This document shows, in pieces, positions 11,047 to 23,226 of a stretch of 64,000 bases of DNA. The position numbers and the translations under genes are program-made. The notes under the pieces were generated by a model, which was not told the DNA's origin, ran no database searches, and was given only the letters and a program-made list of their open reading frames with translations. Within the stretch, counting starts at the first letter, position 1. Each line of letters opens with the position of its first letter. This stretch comes from Macrotrachela quadricornifera (lineage: Eukaryota; Rotifera; Eurotatoria; Philodinida; Philodinidae). The stretch is taken from the NCBI GenBank assembly GCA_022393335.1, contig JAJEKB010020944.1, forward strand, positions 836,051 to 900,050, in the 5' to 3' direction.

Positions 11047-11911
11047 GGAATATTACAAAACTTAACTTATTAATATAGGACTTGTATTTAATTGTTCAGT
11101 ATTTTATTATGAATGTTTAATGAATTTTCTACCACATGTTCAGTAATTTTTGTTTAACAACAAAATTAGTTTTTGCTCAGTAGATGATTCAAGCAGTTCA
11201 GAGAACCACCCAAAAATGTCAGTAACTAATTTAAAAAGATTGAGTATTTAATTTTTTTGTTCAGTATTTAAGGTCTCCTCAAAAAAAGTTCCTTTGCACT
11301 AAAATTGTCGAAATTGAGGTAAATGCGTAGGAAGATGGCCTGTCTGCTGCTCTTTTAGAAACACTATTGTTTTTCCTTTGGCACCTTGTTTTTGGTCAAA
11401 GTTTTCGATGATTTTCGTTAACTCCTACTTGAAAAATATGCTTATTATGAAAAAAACGGAAAATATTTTTCTTTTTTTCTCGATTTATGATTTTTCGATT
11501 TTGTTTCTACGATTTCTCGGTCGAAAGTTTTTCAATGTATTTAGTTTTTTTATTTGAAAGAGTATGTCAAGATGCAGAGTATCACAGAGTCCTTTTTTAA
11601 TTAAGCTTTATATTTTATTATGTATATAGAAATAAACACCCCTTTTTGGCGCCATTTTTGTGTCATTGAACTTGTGATCCTTTTCTTTCGCTGAGAAAGT
11701 AAGAATTTGTGAAAAAAGACTCCGATGCTGTGCATTCTAAAATACTCTTCTAAACAAAAAAATTTTAATATATTGAAAGACACTGGATCGAGAAATCTTG
11801 GGCAAAAAATGAACTTTTGTTGAGCTTTGTTTGGTTCTTATCTCTGCCAAACGTCAATGTATCGAGCTGAAAATTTTACTGCAGTCTCCCCATTTCAGCT
11901 CCAACTTATGC
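11047..11911. other. Intergenic stretch between ART gene and palindrome
   Basis: No protein-like frame. Sequence is T-rich with no clear repeat unit; its right part adjoins the palindromic element. Confidence 0.5.
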
Positions 11912-11916
11912 TTCAG

Positions 11917-13519
11917 AGGAGGACGGCGGGTAAGGCTATTTTTCGGCCCCCCTTAGAATTCATTTATTTGTATTCGGTTTGAATAAGGTATCATTACTGA
12001 TCATATTTTTCGACTTTATTCCATGAAAAATGACTTTCACAATTTTCGTGTCTGGGGTCCCCCCAGGTATCATGAAAAAAAAATTTCTTTTTTGGCAAGT
12101 CAAAAGTAGATGTACTTGTAGATTCAGGGATGCTGATTACAAATATCATAATAAGAGCTATCAAAACTTCTTAATTTTTTATATAGTCCTGACCACTCTA
12201 TTAGCCTTATTATTACTTGTCGGACGCCCTACGAAATTAATACTCGTTAATGTTTCATGAAAAACACTTTGTCTAGCTCAGAATTTTGAGCTCTCCACGA
12301 ATCTAGACTTTTTACGTCGAAAAAGATTTAATTTCTAAGAAAAAACAGCTATTTCGGGGTCCAAATTGGTCCCTTTCATTATACAGGTATTTTCTCTCTA
12401 CACAGCTTCTCATGAAGCTAAGCTAGTCGCAACGTCAAATTTTGACCATGAGGGTAGTTTTTCGAGCTCTATCGACTGGTGTATGCGAAAATAAAGAAAA
12501 AGGTGTGCAACAGGGTCAAATATTGAAAATACCGATAAATTATATGAAATTACCGTAGGGGACCACAGGGATGGGATAACATGAAATCTTAAAATCAGTT
12601 CATTTCTAGCTCATTTTGTAGAGCTACACGAGTTGTGCTTACAGTGAAAATTTCACAGCTTTACATGCTTCCTGTCATGAGATACAAGTCTCACAAGGTT
12701 TGCTGGACAACTGTGAGATAGACGGTATAGTTGGTAGATTTCTGAGATCCATATCTTACGATAGGAAGCATGTAAAGCTGTGAAATTTTCACTGTAAGCA
12801 TAACTCGTGTAGCTCTACAAAATGAGCTAGAAATGAACTGATTTTAAGATTTCATGTTATCCCATCCCTGTGGTCCCCTACGGTAATTTCATATAATTTA
12901 TCGGTATTTTCAATATTTGACCCTGTTGCACACCTTTTTCTTTATTTTCGCATACACCAGTCGATAGAGCTCGAAAAACTACCCTCATGGTCAAAATTTG
13001 ACGTTGCGACTAGCTTAGCTTCATGAGAAGCTGTGTAGAGAGAAAATACCTGTATAATGAAAGGGACCAATTTGGACCCCGAAATAGCTGTTTTTTCTTA
13101 GAAATTAAATCTTTTTCGACGTAAAAAGTCTAGATTCGTGGAGAGCTCAAAATTCTGAGCTAGACAAAGTGTTTTTCATGAAACATTAACGAGTATTAAT
13201 TTCGTAGGGCGTCCGACAAGTAATAATAAGGCTAATAGAGTGGTCAGGACTATATAAAAAATTAAGAAGTTTTGATAGCTCTTATTATGATATTTGTAAT
13301 CAGCATCCCTGAATCTACAAGTACATCTACTTTTGACTTGCCAAAAAAGAAATTTTTTTTTCATGATACCTGGGGGGACCCCAGACACGAAAATTGTGAA
13401 AGTCATTTTTCATGGAATAAAGTCGAAAAATATGATCAGTAATGATACCTTATTCAAACCGAATACAAATAAATGAATTCTAAGGGGGGCCGAAAAATAG
13501 CCTTACCCGCCCTCCTCCT
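11917..13519. mobile_element. 1,603-bp near-perfect foldback element with 5-bp target duplication
   Basis: Positions pair symmetrically around 12718 with no indels: 11917-12673 is the inverse of 12763-13519 with only rare mismatches (for example AGTTGTGCTT against AGTTATGCTT near 12638). A diverged 89-bp centre separates the arms. Outer ends read AGGAGGACGGCGGG and, reversed, AGGAGGAGGGCGGG. TTCAG occurs immediately outside each end (11912-11916 and 13520-13524), a direct repeat expected of a transposition target duplication. Each arm holds the same 76-codon frame (12030-12260 and 13176-13406), with no recognised domain. I cannot place it in a named superfamily. Confidence 0.85.
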
Positions 13520-13754
13520 TTCAGCCGATCCGACCGTTTTTAGCTTGAGATTGGTTTTATTTTTGTATTATAGTCGTGGTTTATTTATGGAGATAATTCG
13601 TTAACTGACATTATAGATGAGGAAATACAATTCATTTAGTTTTCATACCTTATTGAAAAATTTTAACTTTTCTATTTTTTATCACACATAACATCAACAA
13701 TAAAATACTCGTTTTCTTGTTCGTATCTTTGTGCTTTCATTATATTAGCTTTTA

Positions 13755-15642
13755 GAAATGGAAAAAATTAAGCGTCAATCAAACAGTATTGTTAATAGTG
13801 ATAATGATAGAGAAACAATATAAATAGAATTGATTCATTCTAAGAAGTTCTATATTCATCTTAGTTAAATAACTATCACATATTTTGAAACTATTTGAAT
13901 TTCTCGATTATTTTCATGTGTATGAAGCTTTTTATAATCTCAATCTACGATTTCGTAAACTTCTTATGCTTTCAAATCTTCCAATCCAACTCAATCTTCA
14001 ACCTATGTCTAAATCAGCTTTCAAACGATATTATAAAGATATTATTCAAACGAAAATACATCAAATTAGCTCACTTCATATCGCCGAAGTATTTATGTAT
14101 GATGACGTTTTATTCTCGATTGGAAAACTATCATCATTCTCAAGACTTACAATGCTAGTTTTTCATAATATCGATCTAGGATGGCTTGAAATTCTTCTAG
14201 ATCAACTATCGTCTGTATCGTAACTTTCTTCACTAATAATTACTTCTATTGATATCGTCAGAAATATAAATACAATCTATCATCAAATATTTGGATTACG
14301 TACATTAAAATATTGTAACCTATCACTGTTAGAATGGGGAAAGGAGAAAAAACTTCATATCAGTAACAATGAATACAGTTCAATTGAACATTTAATCATA
14401 AATAATGATGTAAAAATTAATGAGCTCGATAGTTTATTATCATATCTTCCTCAATTACGTCGTTTGTCCTTTAAATCACTATCAAGTTCTTCGACTAATT
14501 TCAGAAATATAAAGTCATCTCTTCTCAACCATTTGACCTATCTTTCTCTCAATATATTATCCATACAATTTGGTGAATTCGCACAGATGCTTATAGATTA
14601 TTTCCGTACTGTTCAAGTTTTACGTCTTACAATAAATAAGGATTCATATATAACGTATCTGTATGCTGACCAATGGGAACAGCTGATAGTATCTTATCTA
14701 ACAAATTTACGCATATTTGATATTTAATATCACATTGATCTCCAATATTATAAGAGTAATAGGACAATTCAAGATATGATCAATCAGTTTGAATCTTCAT
14801 TTTGGATTGAACGATAATGGTTTTTTGCATATCAGTTTTATCGATCCAAATATGAAAATTATGTATTTTTCTATTCAATATATCCCTATAGGTAATGATA
14901 GAGATATTTTTAAGCAACAGTTCTATGTTCACTATTTTGATTTTAGACGAAAACATTACACATTATATAAAGAAGGAGATCAAAATACATCTGCATATTT
15001 CTATGAATATAAAATAAATTCCGTTCAACATCTTCATATTCATTGTAAACACAGTATTACCAAATGTACGAAATATTTCAGCAATGTGAATGCGCTCACT
15101 ATAGAGACTTCCATGTTCTCTATTAATACTTCGATTGCTACGCGTCTCAAAGATATAATACCTCTGAACCAATTAAATAAACTAATTATTGAAAGAGCCG
15201 ATTTTTCTCTTCAAAAAGTTATCAGTATATTATACTGTGCATCAACTGTTCATACACTAATATTAAAATCAATGTCCTGTTATAATAATGAGTGTGAATA
15301 TACATCAATTAAAAATAGTCGAAAGTTTCAAAAAGTATCGGAAACAAACATTATTACAAGTATGACTTGTGATGACTTTTGTACATTAAAACAGATTCAA
15401 CTGCTTGTTGCCTTATGTCCTCGAATACAGTATCTCACAACAAATGTACTTGCACAAAATTGAGACATAATAACACGATTTCTGTTAGATAAAAATAATG
15501 AAAATACTCGTCATTTATATTCATTATGTTTTTTAAGCAGTTGTGATAGTCATTTTGAAAAATTATACGCCTTGCTGAATTACAATACCTTACTTAATAA
15601 TTATATTTTAAAACGGATCGATAATAAACTATATTTATGGTG
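13755..15642 (+). pseudogene. F-box/repeat-type protein pseudogene, second copy of a different subfamily
   Basis: A degraded start (MEKIKRQSNSIVNSDNDRE at 13758) is followed by stops, then a clear F-box-like segment FEFLDYFHVYEAFYNLNLRF (13888 on). The same frame continues past a TAA at 14221 (LRTLKYCNLSLLEW, LLSYLPQLRRLSFKSLSS, LLNHLTYLSLNIL) to a stop near 14725. It then shifts frame to 14789-15463 (VQHLHIHCKHS, FSNVNALTIETSMF, HTLILKSMSC, RIQYLTTNVLA), and after another stop runs to about 15642. Leucine-spaced repeats suggest an LRR-like substrate-binding region behind an F-box. At least three stops and one frameshift make it non-functional. No transposon interrupts it, so it decayed by point changes. 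Confidence 0.7.
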
Positions 15643-16109
15643 ATAATGTGGATAATTGAACAAATATGATCAACTCTAGTGACCAAATAGGAATTTTCAA
15701 ATATCGACATTTTCTTTTAAATACACAATATGCTCTTCAAACCGTAACTCAATAGCATCTCAGTATTCACATCATTCTGTACTTATGATTTATAATGCCA
15801 TTCACTGTGGATCTCTTATTCATTAATGTAATATCCACATCCTTACCGCGCCCTCGACTACAAGCTGTGCTTAACTATTCATTTATGAAAATGTTTAGAG
15901 AAAATTTGAAGATTCGATCTTTTTATAGAAAAGTCGTCTGTAACAGTTTAAATATACGTGTATTTATTTTGAACAAAGTTCTCAAAATAGATTCCAACTA
16001 ACACAAACAGGTAATGATTAGACGAAATTTAATGGAGGGTTAAACGAGTCATAGTGACAAACGTTATTTTATTTATTTAATATATTATTCAAAATAAAAA
16101 CAATATTAT
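15643..16109. other. Intergenic stretch
   Basis: No gene recognised; probably contains 3' sequence of the minus-strand membrane protein gene to the right. Confidence 0.5.
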
Positions 16110-16961
16110 TTAATATGTATTGAATAGTTGTCCACATGATGAACAAGATTTGCCTGTTAGATCTTGTCTTGGTACACCACATTGAGAACAAAAGTCTATA
16201 GCAGATTGTTCATTATATGGTGGAGGTGTTATATTATTATGTTGCCCAATAATCGATATTGGACCAGAGGCATTTTGATTGGAATAATATACTGCACTTC
16301 CTGGAACAGTAGATCGACCAATATCGATAACTAACTGAAATAAATAGTAAAAATTCATTAATACAAAATTATTCTAAAATTTATCTCGAATTATTTTTAA
16401 TTCATAAAGAACATTCTTCAAAATTACAATACTTACATGATAACCTAGATGATTATTACGATAAATTCCATATCTTCCAACAAAATGTGTCATTCTATCT
16501 AATCTCCAACTACATGGTATCGGTGATCTTGATGAATATATTATGGATTCTTTAGCAATTGCATGTCGCATTCGTCTAATACGTTGAAGTTTTATTATGT
16601 AAAATCCAATACCGAAAAGAATGAATCCAAAAATAATCAAAATAATTCCAATTGTAATAAATTCATATGATAAACGATGAAGTACTATCATACCACCGAT
16701 TACACTCAAACAAAATATAATTGAAAGAATTAATGTAGTTTTATTTGATAAAATTGTACGATTAATTCGAGAAATTGATTGATGAAAATCTTCTTTACTA
16801 ATTATTCCATTTAAATGAATTGGATATGTTGAATCAAATTTTAATTTACAACATCCAACTATAAGATTAAGAGTAAATATAAGATCAAATAGAAAAAATA
16901 ATAACTTACTATTAATCATTGGTATATGAACTGAATTTGGATTTAATGGAACTGCAATCAT
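16110..16961 (-). CDS. Membrane protein with C-terminal zinc ribbon, two exons
   Basis: Exon 1 is 16437-16961 (ATG at 16961) and exon 2 is 16110-16334, joined by a 102-bp intron with GTAAGT donor and TTTCAG acceptor in phase 0; the product is 249 residues. It starts with a polar N-terminus and a hydrophobic segment (LLFFLFDLIFTLNLIVG, about residues 20-37), a lumenal or cytosolic loop, then two hydrophobic segments (LILSIIFCLSVIGGMIVL and FITIGIILIIFGFILFGIGF, about 77-118). A basic stretch RRMRHA follows. The tail has FCSQCGVPRQ and CSSCGQLF, two CxxC knuckles of a zinc-ribbon type. I do not recognise a named family. Likely an endomembrane or plasma-membrane protein with a cytosolic zinc-binding tail. 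Confidence 0.8.
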
Positions 16962-18515
16962 TTTTTCTTCTTTTTATACAAAACTAAAATAATAAAATAA
17001 AAAGTTTAACAGATTCTATGCAGCAAAAAAAATAAAAGAAACATATCAGTTTTTCTCGTTTTTCTATATGCTTTATGGAGAAATATGTTAATTAATACAT
17101 TCATCATGACGTCATATGGCAAAGATAAACAGTACAAGAAAACATGGGATATATGTTTTATACAGAGCGATATTTTTTTTTTCTTTTTCTTCGTGGTACC
17201 ATCGATAAATCAACATATATATGACAGACTCTGGTAATTATGTTTGTATTAATAGCAGTAAAGAAAAATCTACTGTCTCTCTTACTTATGGGATAACGAT
17301 GATTCATCTTTACCGTTTTATTATTATACGATGCCATCGATAAGAAAAAAAAATCTATTTTCCAGTATTCCATCAAAGAAAGAATTGTATCTGTCATGGA
17401 GAACATGCTATAACAGTAAAATGATAAAAATGAATCACAGTGGCTCAGCGAATGAATATGTCACCGAAATTTTTTTTCGTCGCTCATAATATTCTGAAGT
17501 GAACTAGACTTGAGTTCATAGTCTGTAATTCATTAATATTAGCTATAATATATAAAACATTCTCGATAGATGTCCTTTTTGTGAATGAATTATTTTCATT
17601 TAGTTCAATTATTATTTCCTTTTCTTTTCTTATGATCCTGAGAAATAGTTAAAAATTAAATGACATTAAATAAGTAGCTCACGTACAGATGATTGTTGTG
17701 TTGTTGATCAGTCTCTTTTTTATGACCGTATTTGCCAATTAGTGAAATACCTATTTTCTTTTAACGTTTGTTTGCCAAATTTGCTCAGTTTAGTTCCGAT
17801 TTATATTATGAAAAATGATACTTTTTGATTAATACAATCTGTTTTCACCTCTCAGATCTTGCTTATCACTCTGAAAATATGAATATCGTTAGAATCTGTG
17901 GAAATCGAACATTACAGATTCAGACATATCGTCAGAATCTAATCCAATTTCTTCTATTGGATATTGTCAAATTAAAAGATTCATACGATGTAATTGGGTT
18001 CTGAACTCAACTTAGTAGCTTTTCTGATCGTCGTGCTATTACTAGTTCTCTTATTGGATACGTAATAAAAAATAAAATGTATTAAATTAGATCTCAAATC
18101 TACTTTCATTGTTGATCCACATGAAGAATGATTTTTATTAACCGCTTCGCTAGTCTCTACATTAACTGTAAGAACAAATGAAAAAGCGTCGAAGGATAAA
18201 ATTCATCATCACCTGTTAAGAAATACAATTCATATGTCAAGTTCATATCTATACTTAACAATTATTTGAAAAAAATAAAAGAATAAAGGGAAATACACTT
18301 TTATGTAGTGATTGGATTATAATTATTATTTTGAAACCGTTTCAATAATCTTTAGATCGTTTTTTTTGTTTTCAACAGTTTCCGATCGTTGTACTATGCG
18401 TTCTTTTTTCTTTCTTCATTCAACAGTCACGTTTAGCTTTCAAATATCAACTAGTTACAAGCGCAGTGTCGACAAAGTCTTTTTTAAAGTATTTTTACAT
18501 CAACTCTCAAATGAA
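16962..18515. other. Intergenic stretch
   Basis: No gene recognised on either strand. The left part upstream of 16961 should hold the promoter of the membrane protein gene. Confidence 0.55.
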
Positions 18516-18924
18516 CTGACGAGGAAACATCCCCAATTGGCAAATCGCTTTTCCATTGGTTCTATTGCCATTTGATCAACATTGGTGAGTAGTAAAAAAG
18601 TCTATTTTGGTTTGCTTTTCCGGTCTTCCTTTATCGACTTATGAGGGTTTTACTGAATTTTTGGTCTATGGACATGAGAATCCATGAGAACCTGAATGAT
18701 CAAATTTTGGGGTTTTTCTAATGACTACGAGAGTCATCTATAGACTAAATTTCGGCTAAAAATATCATCATTCAGATTCTCATGGATTCTCATATCCATA
18801 GGTCGATAACCGAAGACCAGAAAAACAAACCAAAATAGACTTTTTCACTACTCATCAAGTTTGATTGAATAATAATAGAACCAATCGAAAAGCGATTTGA
18901 CAGTTGGGGATGTTTCTTCGTCAG
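18516..18924. mobile_element. Foldback MITE, 409 bp
   Basis: Arms of about 140 bp or more begin CTGACGAGGAAACATCCCC on the left and CTGACGAAGAAACATCCCC on the right (reversed), sharing AAATCGCTTTTC, AAAAAGTCTATTTTGGTTTG and, in the centre, AGAATCCATGAGAA. The right end lies 24 bases from the stop codon of the nicotinamidase gene, so the element probably provides its 3' untranslated sequence. No target duplication found. Confidence 0.78.
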
Positions 18925-18947
18925 ATTGTTCTCTCTTCAATCAAAGT

Positions 18948-20275
18948 TTATTGTAAAATTACGACCAATACATTGATAGAAATTATCAGTAGAAGATTTG
19001 AAGATTTGTCACTAGCATTATCGACCAATCCTTTGACTTGATTCGTCTGAATAATACTGACTCCCTTCTGTTTGAGGTCATCAAGTGCGCTCTTAATTGT
19101 TGCCAAGTTGACACCTCTGCTAGCATCTTCAATGAGATACGTTGTATAATTCAAATTAATGGCATCGCGAGCAGTTGCTGCTACACAGTAGTCAGTAGCC
19201 AATCCAGCAACGAAAACATGTGTAACATGTTGTTCTCGAAGTTTTTTATCAAGATCAGTTTTCTGTACTTGATTATTATCGGCAAATGCTGAGTAGCTAT
19301 CGATATCAGGATTAGTCCCTTTTTTNNNNNNNNNNNNNNNNNNNNNNNNNNNNNNNNNNNNNNNNNNNNNNNNNNNNNNNNNNNNNNNNNNNNNNNNNNN
19401 NNNNNNNNNNNNNNNNNNNNNNNNNNNNNNNNNNNNNNNNNNNNNNNNNNNNNNNNNNNNNNNNNNNNNNNNNNNNNNNNNNNNNNNNNNNNNNNNNNNN
19501 NNNNNNNNNNNNNNNNNNNNNNNNNNNNNNNNNNNNNNNNNNNNNNNNNNNNNNNNNNNNNNNNNNNNNNNNNNNNNNNNNNNNNNNNNNNNNNNNNNNN
19601 NNNNNNNNNNNNNNNNNNNNNNNNNNNNNNNNNNNNNNNNNNNNNNNNNNNNNNNNNNNNNNNNNNNNNNNNNNNNNNNNNNNNNNNNNNNNNNNNNNNN
19701 NNNNNNNNNNNNNNNNNNNNNNNNNTTTTTTAAGATGAATAACACTATTATTCCTTGATACAATATAAAGATCTTTATGCAGGTTTGCATCCTCGGTGTT
19801 CTGTACGCAGTGAGTAGGCCATAGAACTTGGTTGGTTTTGTATTCTGGACCAGTATATGTCACTTCATCGTTCATCTTTATCGTTCGATTTCGATCACCT
19901 GTCAAAAACTCTCTACGTGAATCAAGATTTGCGTAAAATGAAATATGATTTTTTGGATGCCAATCATACGTATAAACAATGACATCAAATGAAACGGTTC
20001 GAATTAAATGATTGATAATAGGAACAACTTTGGCACCATCTTGATGAGCTGGACTCTTGGACATTGCAAGGTTTCCAGTAATAAAACAATTTTGAACATC
20101 AACAACAATTAACGCGTTGATATGATTTGGTAATTTGTTAGCTAGAACAGTATAAGAATTTTATTACAGCTTTCATCTTTCTAGTTTTACCTTTTGATGG
20201 GTTCAGCTCCGGGGAAACGAACATAGTGTTCACCATCGTTACAATAATAAAATAAAACAAATGTAATCGTTTCAT
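18948..20275 (-). CDS. Nicotinamidase (isochorismatase-fold), secreted or GPI-anchored form
   Basis: Exon 1 (20191-20275) encodes MKRLHLFYFIIVTMVNTMFV, a signal peptide. A 49-bp intron (20142-20190, GTAAAA donor, CTAG acceptor) leads to exon 2. Family motifs in order: LIVVDVQNCFITG (catalytic Asp43; the usual NDF is NCF), YTYDWHPKNHISF (metal-binding Asp and His), VLWPTHCVQNT (metal His region), KGTNPDIDSYSAF (catalytic Lys), and GLATDYCVAATA (nucleophile Cys). The enzyme deamidates nicotinamide to nicotinate for NAD salvage. The C-terminus, after DKSSN, is hydrophobic (LLLIISINVLVVILQ), suggesting a GPI signal or membrane tail. Signal peptide plus tail implies an extracellular-face enzyme. 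A 400-N gap (19326-19725) interrupts it, but the family pattern suggests little or nothing is missing. Confidence 0.88.
19326..19725. other. Assembly gap (400 N) inside the nicotinamidase gene
   Basis: Exactly 400 N. On the minus strand the upstream flank ends CTTAAAAAA and the downstream flank begins AAAAAGGGACT; overlapping the A runs gives a continuous family-like reading, so the true gap may be close to zero. Confidence 0.95.
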
Positions 20276-21090
20276 GACGAAAGGATGTGTTGTATTTTGA
20301 AACGTGAGAAATATTGTTAAATTTGATTAAGATAGCTGTTTTTATTAACTCCTAAGAAGTAAATATACAGAAAGAATGAAATGAAATAGATTCTGTATCA
20401 TATATATATACTATTTGCTTTGAAAATAATCTCTACGAAGATCGAATAGCTTGTATTCAATTATTAATAGGATTCTAGAAATGATGATCGTTATATTTGT
20501 CAATACTTATGAGTCAATATTTGTTTTTTCAATTTAAAAGATAATTCAAATAGCCTATTACAAAACTTCCAAATATGCCCAAAAGTTCATCGTAACATTT
20601 AATTTGTCGATATTATCTTCCTCATTCTCAAAGAATGTCAACATCTAAATATCTAAACTTCAGATGTTCAATAAATGAATTTAAGTTTTAGACTTTACGC
20701 ATATGTAATTTTTCAATTGATATCGAAATCTCATATTAGTAACTTCCTAAGAGCTACTTCTGAATAGTATCTATAAGTTTTTTAAATCTGTTTGAGAGGA
20801 TTCGTGAACGTCTCGAGATAAACTTGCAGATGCTGCCTATAACTTTCTGAATTTTATCATAACGTTAAAACATTACATATAACATCCTGAATAAGGGAGA
20901 CACAATATCTTCTAAAGTTCAATAAATTCTTATAAAACCTGATGAATTGTTTTGATACATTATAAAGTATTTTGAAATTACTTAAGGTCTTGTGAAAATT
21001 CAAAAATCTTTGAGTAACTATCTTATTTGACTTATATCATAAATGAAAGTCGACAAAAATTAAGTGTCCCTATTTAGATAATAGTAAGAG
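20276..21090. other. Intergenic stretch
   Basis: AT-rich; no gene recognised. Presumably includes the nicotinamidase promoter at its left end. Confidence 0.55.
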
Positions 21091-21096
21091 TTTTTT

Positions 21097-21375
21097 TTTT
21101 GTACTTATCGTTCATTATAAAGATGATAAATGAAGGCTTTACTGTGAGTTAGCAAAAACATGAAAAGTTTTTTATTCTTTTTTTATCACGTACAATAAAT
21201 AAGATGAATGATGACTTTTGCTGTAAATTAGAGAGAAAAATAAAAGTTTTTCTTCTTTATTGATTATGCATGACAAAAGGTATAAATATTGATTTCACTG
21301 CAAGCTAAAGAATGAAATATAAATTTTTTTTTCTCTATATTTATCATTTATAATAAAAGCGATAAATTATGTCTA
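21097..21375. repeat. Degenerate tandem repeat, unit about 80 bp, 3.5 copies
   Basis: Each unit runs from a TTATCGTTCATTATAAA-like start through GATAAATGA, a CACTGYAAGYTA-like segment, and a T-rich tail. Copies start near 21107, 21184, 21261 and 21339 (last one partial). Confidence 0.6.
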
Positions 21376-21970
21376 TAACTTAACTTATAAAAATGGATTA
21401 CTACGTTAATATAAAAGTGACTATTTTTACCATTTAATGACACCCTAGAGGAATAGCATTACCATCACGTTCCGCATAAATATTAACTACGCACTATTTT
21501 TTTACCAATTTTGTATAATAATGGCGTAGTCAAGAATTTTTTCAGTCATGGACAGTTTTTTAGCTAAAAGATTCTGAGGATTGGGCAACAATGGACAATT
21601 AAAAATTGATTGAATTATATTTTTTAAAACTTATTGTCAACACAAAAACGGATATTTATTGTAAAGAAACTCATAACTCCCAACTATGGAATGAGATTAC
21701 TATTGTGGAACTAAGAACATATCTTTTAGTGGAAGCATGGTAGAGATCTGCAGTCTTCACCACTCAGCGGTGGAGGCAATGATGAAAAAAATCCTATCGT
21801 ATTGAATGTCTAGCACTTTTTTTCGAGTCTTTCTTTCGAAAAATGCACTTTTTTAGTTGAACCTATAGAGTAACGAAGCAGATGATTTTGTTGGTCATAT
21901 GTGTGAAACAATGAGTAACAGAAAAGAATGATTCATTTCCAGTATATGTTTATGATCTGTTGTCCTATTT
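21376..21970. other. Intergenic stretch before the hAT relic
   Basis: No confident coding sequence. It may include further decayed hAT sequence that I cannot resolve. Confidence 0.45.
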
Positions 21971-21974
21971 CTCG

Positions 21975-22463
21975 GTTAGGTATGAGTATTTTTGCACAAA
22001 GATCATTACAATCGATGTTCCAAATTGAAAACGTACACATTATGGGAAAATTTTTACATGCAGATTATAAACAATTAAGATATGCAACAAAAATGCATAT
22101 CATTGATTATCATGCTTCATATCAATTTACAATTCCAGCTGCATTAAGTTTAACAATGATTAATGATCATGATGATATTAATCAGTCATTAAGAAAAAAA
22201 AGCGAAACGAATTTTAGAATCACTGATGGAGGATATAACACCAGAGATAGTGCCACAAAAATAGAGATGAAGTCGATATATATGTTGTTTTAAAACTTAC
22301 AGATAATCAAATATTTTCTATTTTATTCAATTCTGCAGTGGTGAAAAGCGAATTTAGTGCACTTGGGCAACTAGTGACACAACGTCGATCGAATCTTGAA
22401 CCTAGCACAATCAATGACATTATTTTTCTTTGTTCAATAGAAAATCGATGTAGATTGATTTAA
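21975..22463 (+). pseudogene. hAT transposase relic, C-terminal part
   Basis: A first segment reads HIMGKFLHADYKQLRYATK (about 22035-22095), resembling the FLHPNYKQLR-type motif of hAT transposases, followed by an acidic stretch (MINDHDDINQSLRKKSETNF). After a stop and frame change, 22335-22463 reads KSEFSALGQLVTQRRSNLEP then STINDIIFL, the typical C-terminal hAT dimerisation segment (normally SERVFSALGQLVT...). Catalytic Asp/Glu regions are not visible. No inverted ends were identified. It is an inactive fragment. Confidence 0.7.
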
Positions 22464-23226
22464 ATATTTGTTTTTCCATCTTCTATTGTGTTGTCATTCT
22501 ATATAAACTTATGTTAGTCTTTAACAACTAACTTGATATTGATATTTAATAAATGAAAATTAAATATAAAAATTGAAAGAATTTAAAATAAATATTGAAT
22601 TGTTTATTTTAATTTAGTATGAATAAGTATTTATATATCAGACGAGTAATATAATATCTAGAGGTTATACATGAATGCAGTTCAGACCAGAAGACTTTTT
22701 TGTTCTGAATAATAACGAGAATCGAATCAAACTGGACTCGATCCGGAAGTATACGGTTCTATTCTGTCTTGGATAGTGAATAAGAAATAATAGCAGCTGT
22801 AGTATCATTAAATTAATAAAAAGTAGAGTGATGTAATACCCTTGATGAGAATTTAGAGACAACATTGCTCTTTTTGCATTCGGAGTTCCGACTATTGTTG
22901 AAAATAATTCGCCAAGGAAAGAAGCAACTAGCAACGCAAAAGATTGAGTGCATGTTTCGAAGTTTACATAGATCCCTTTTTAAATTTGGTGCAGCGATAA
23001 GCAAAATTCTGCTAATAAAGTACGTTTTATTATAAGAAAAATTTATTGATCAAATGAAGATATAAACAAAAGTATGAATCGTATCGAAGTGTCATAAGTT
23101 GTACATACTATGGATGCAAGGTTTATTTCAAATCTTTTAATCATATGATACAAAAAAAAAACATTTTATTTCATGTTAAACTTAATCGAGTAGAGAATTA
23201 ACGTACTGATCGATGGCCTCACATCT
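22464..23226. other. Intergenic stretch
   Basis: Overlapping minus-strand frames at 22665-23004 contain hydrophobic segments (for example LLFINLMILQLLLFLI) but match nothing I know; not called. Confidence 0.45.

Noticed and set aside
12030..13406. Identical 76-codon frames in the palindrome arms
   Set aside because: Short, no recognised domain and duplicated only because the arms are inverse copies; not called as genes.
22665..23004. Possible membrane-protein exon on the minus strand
   Set aside because: Hydrophobic but no recognisable family, and frames overlap inconsistently.
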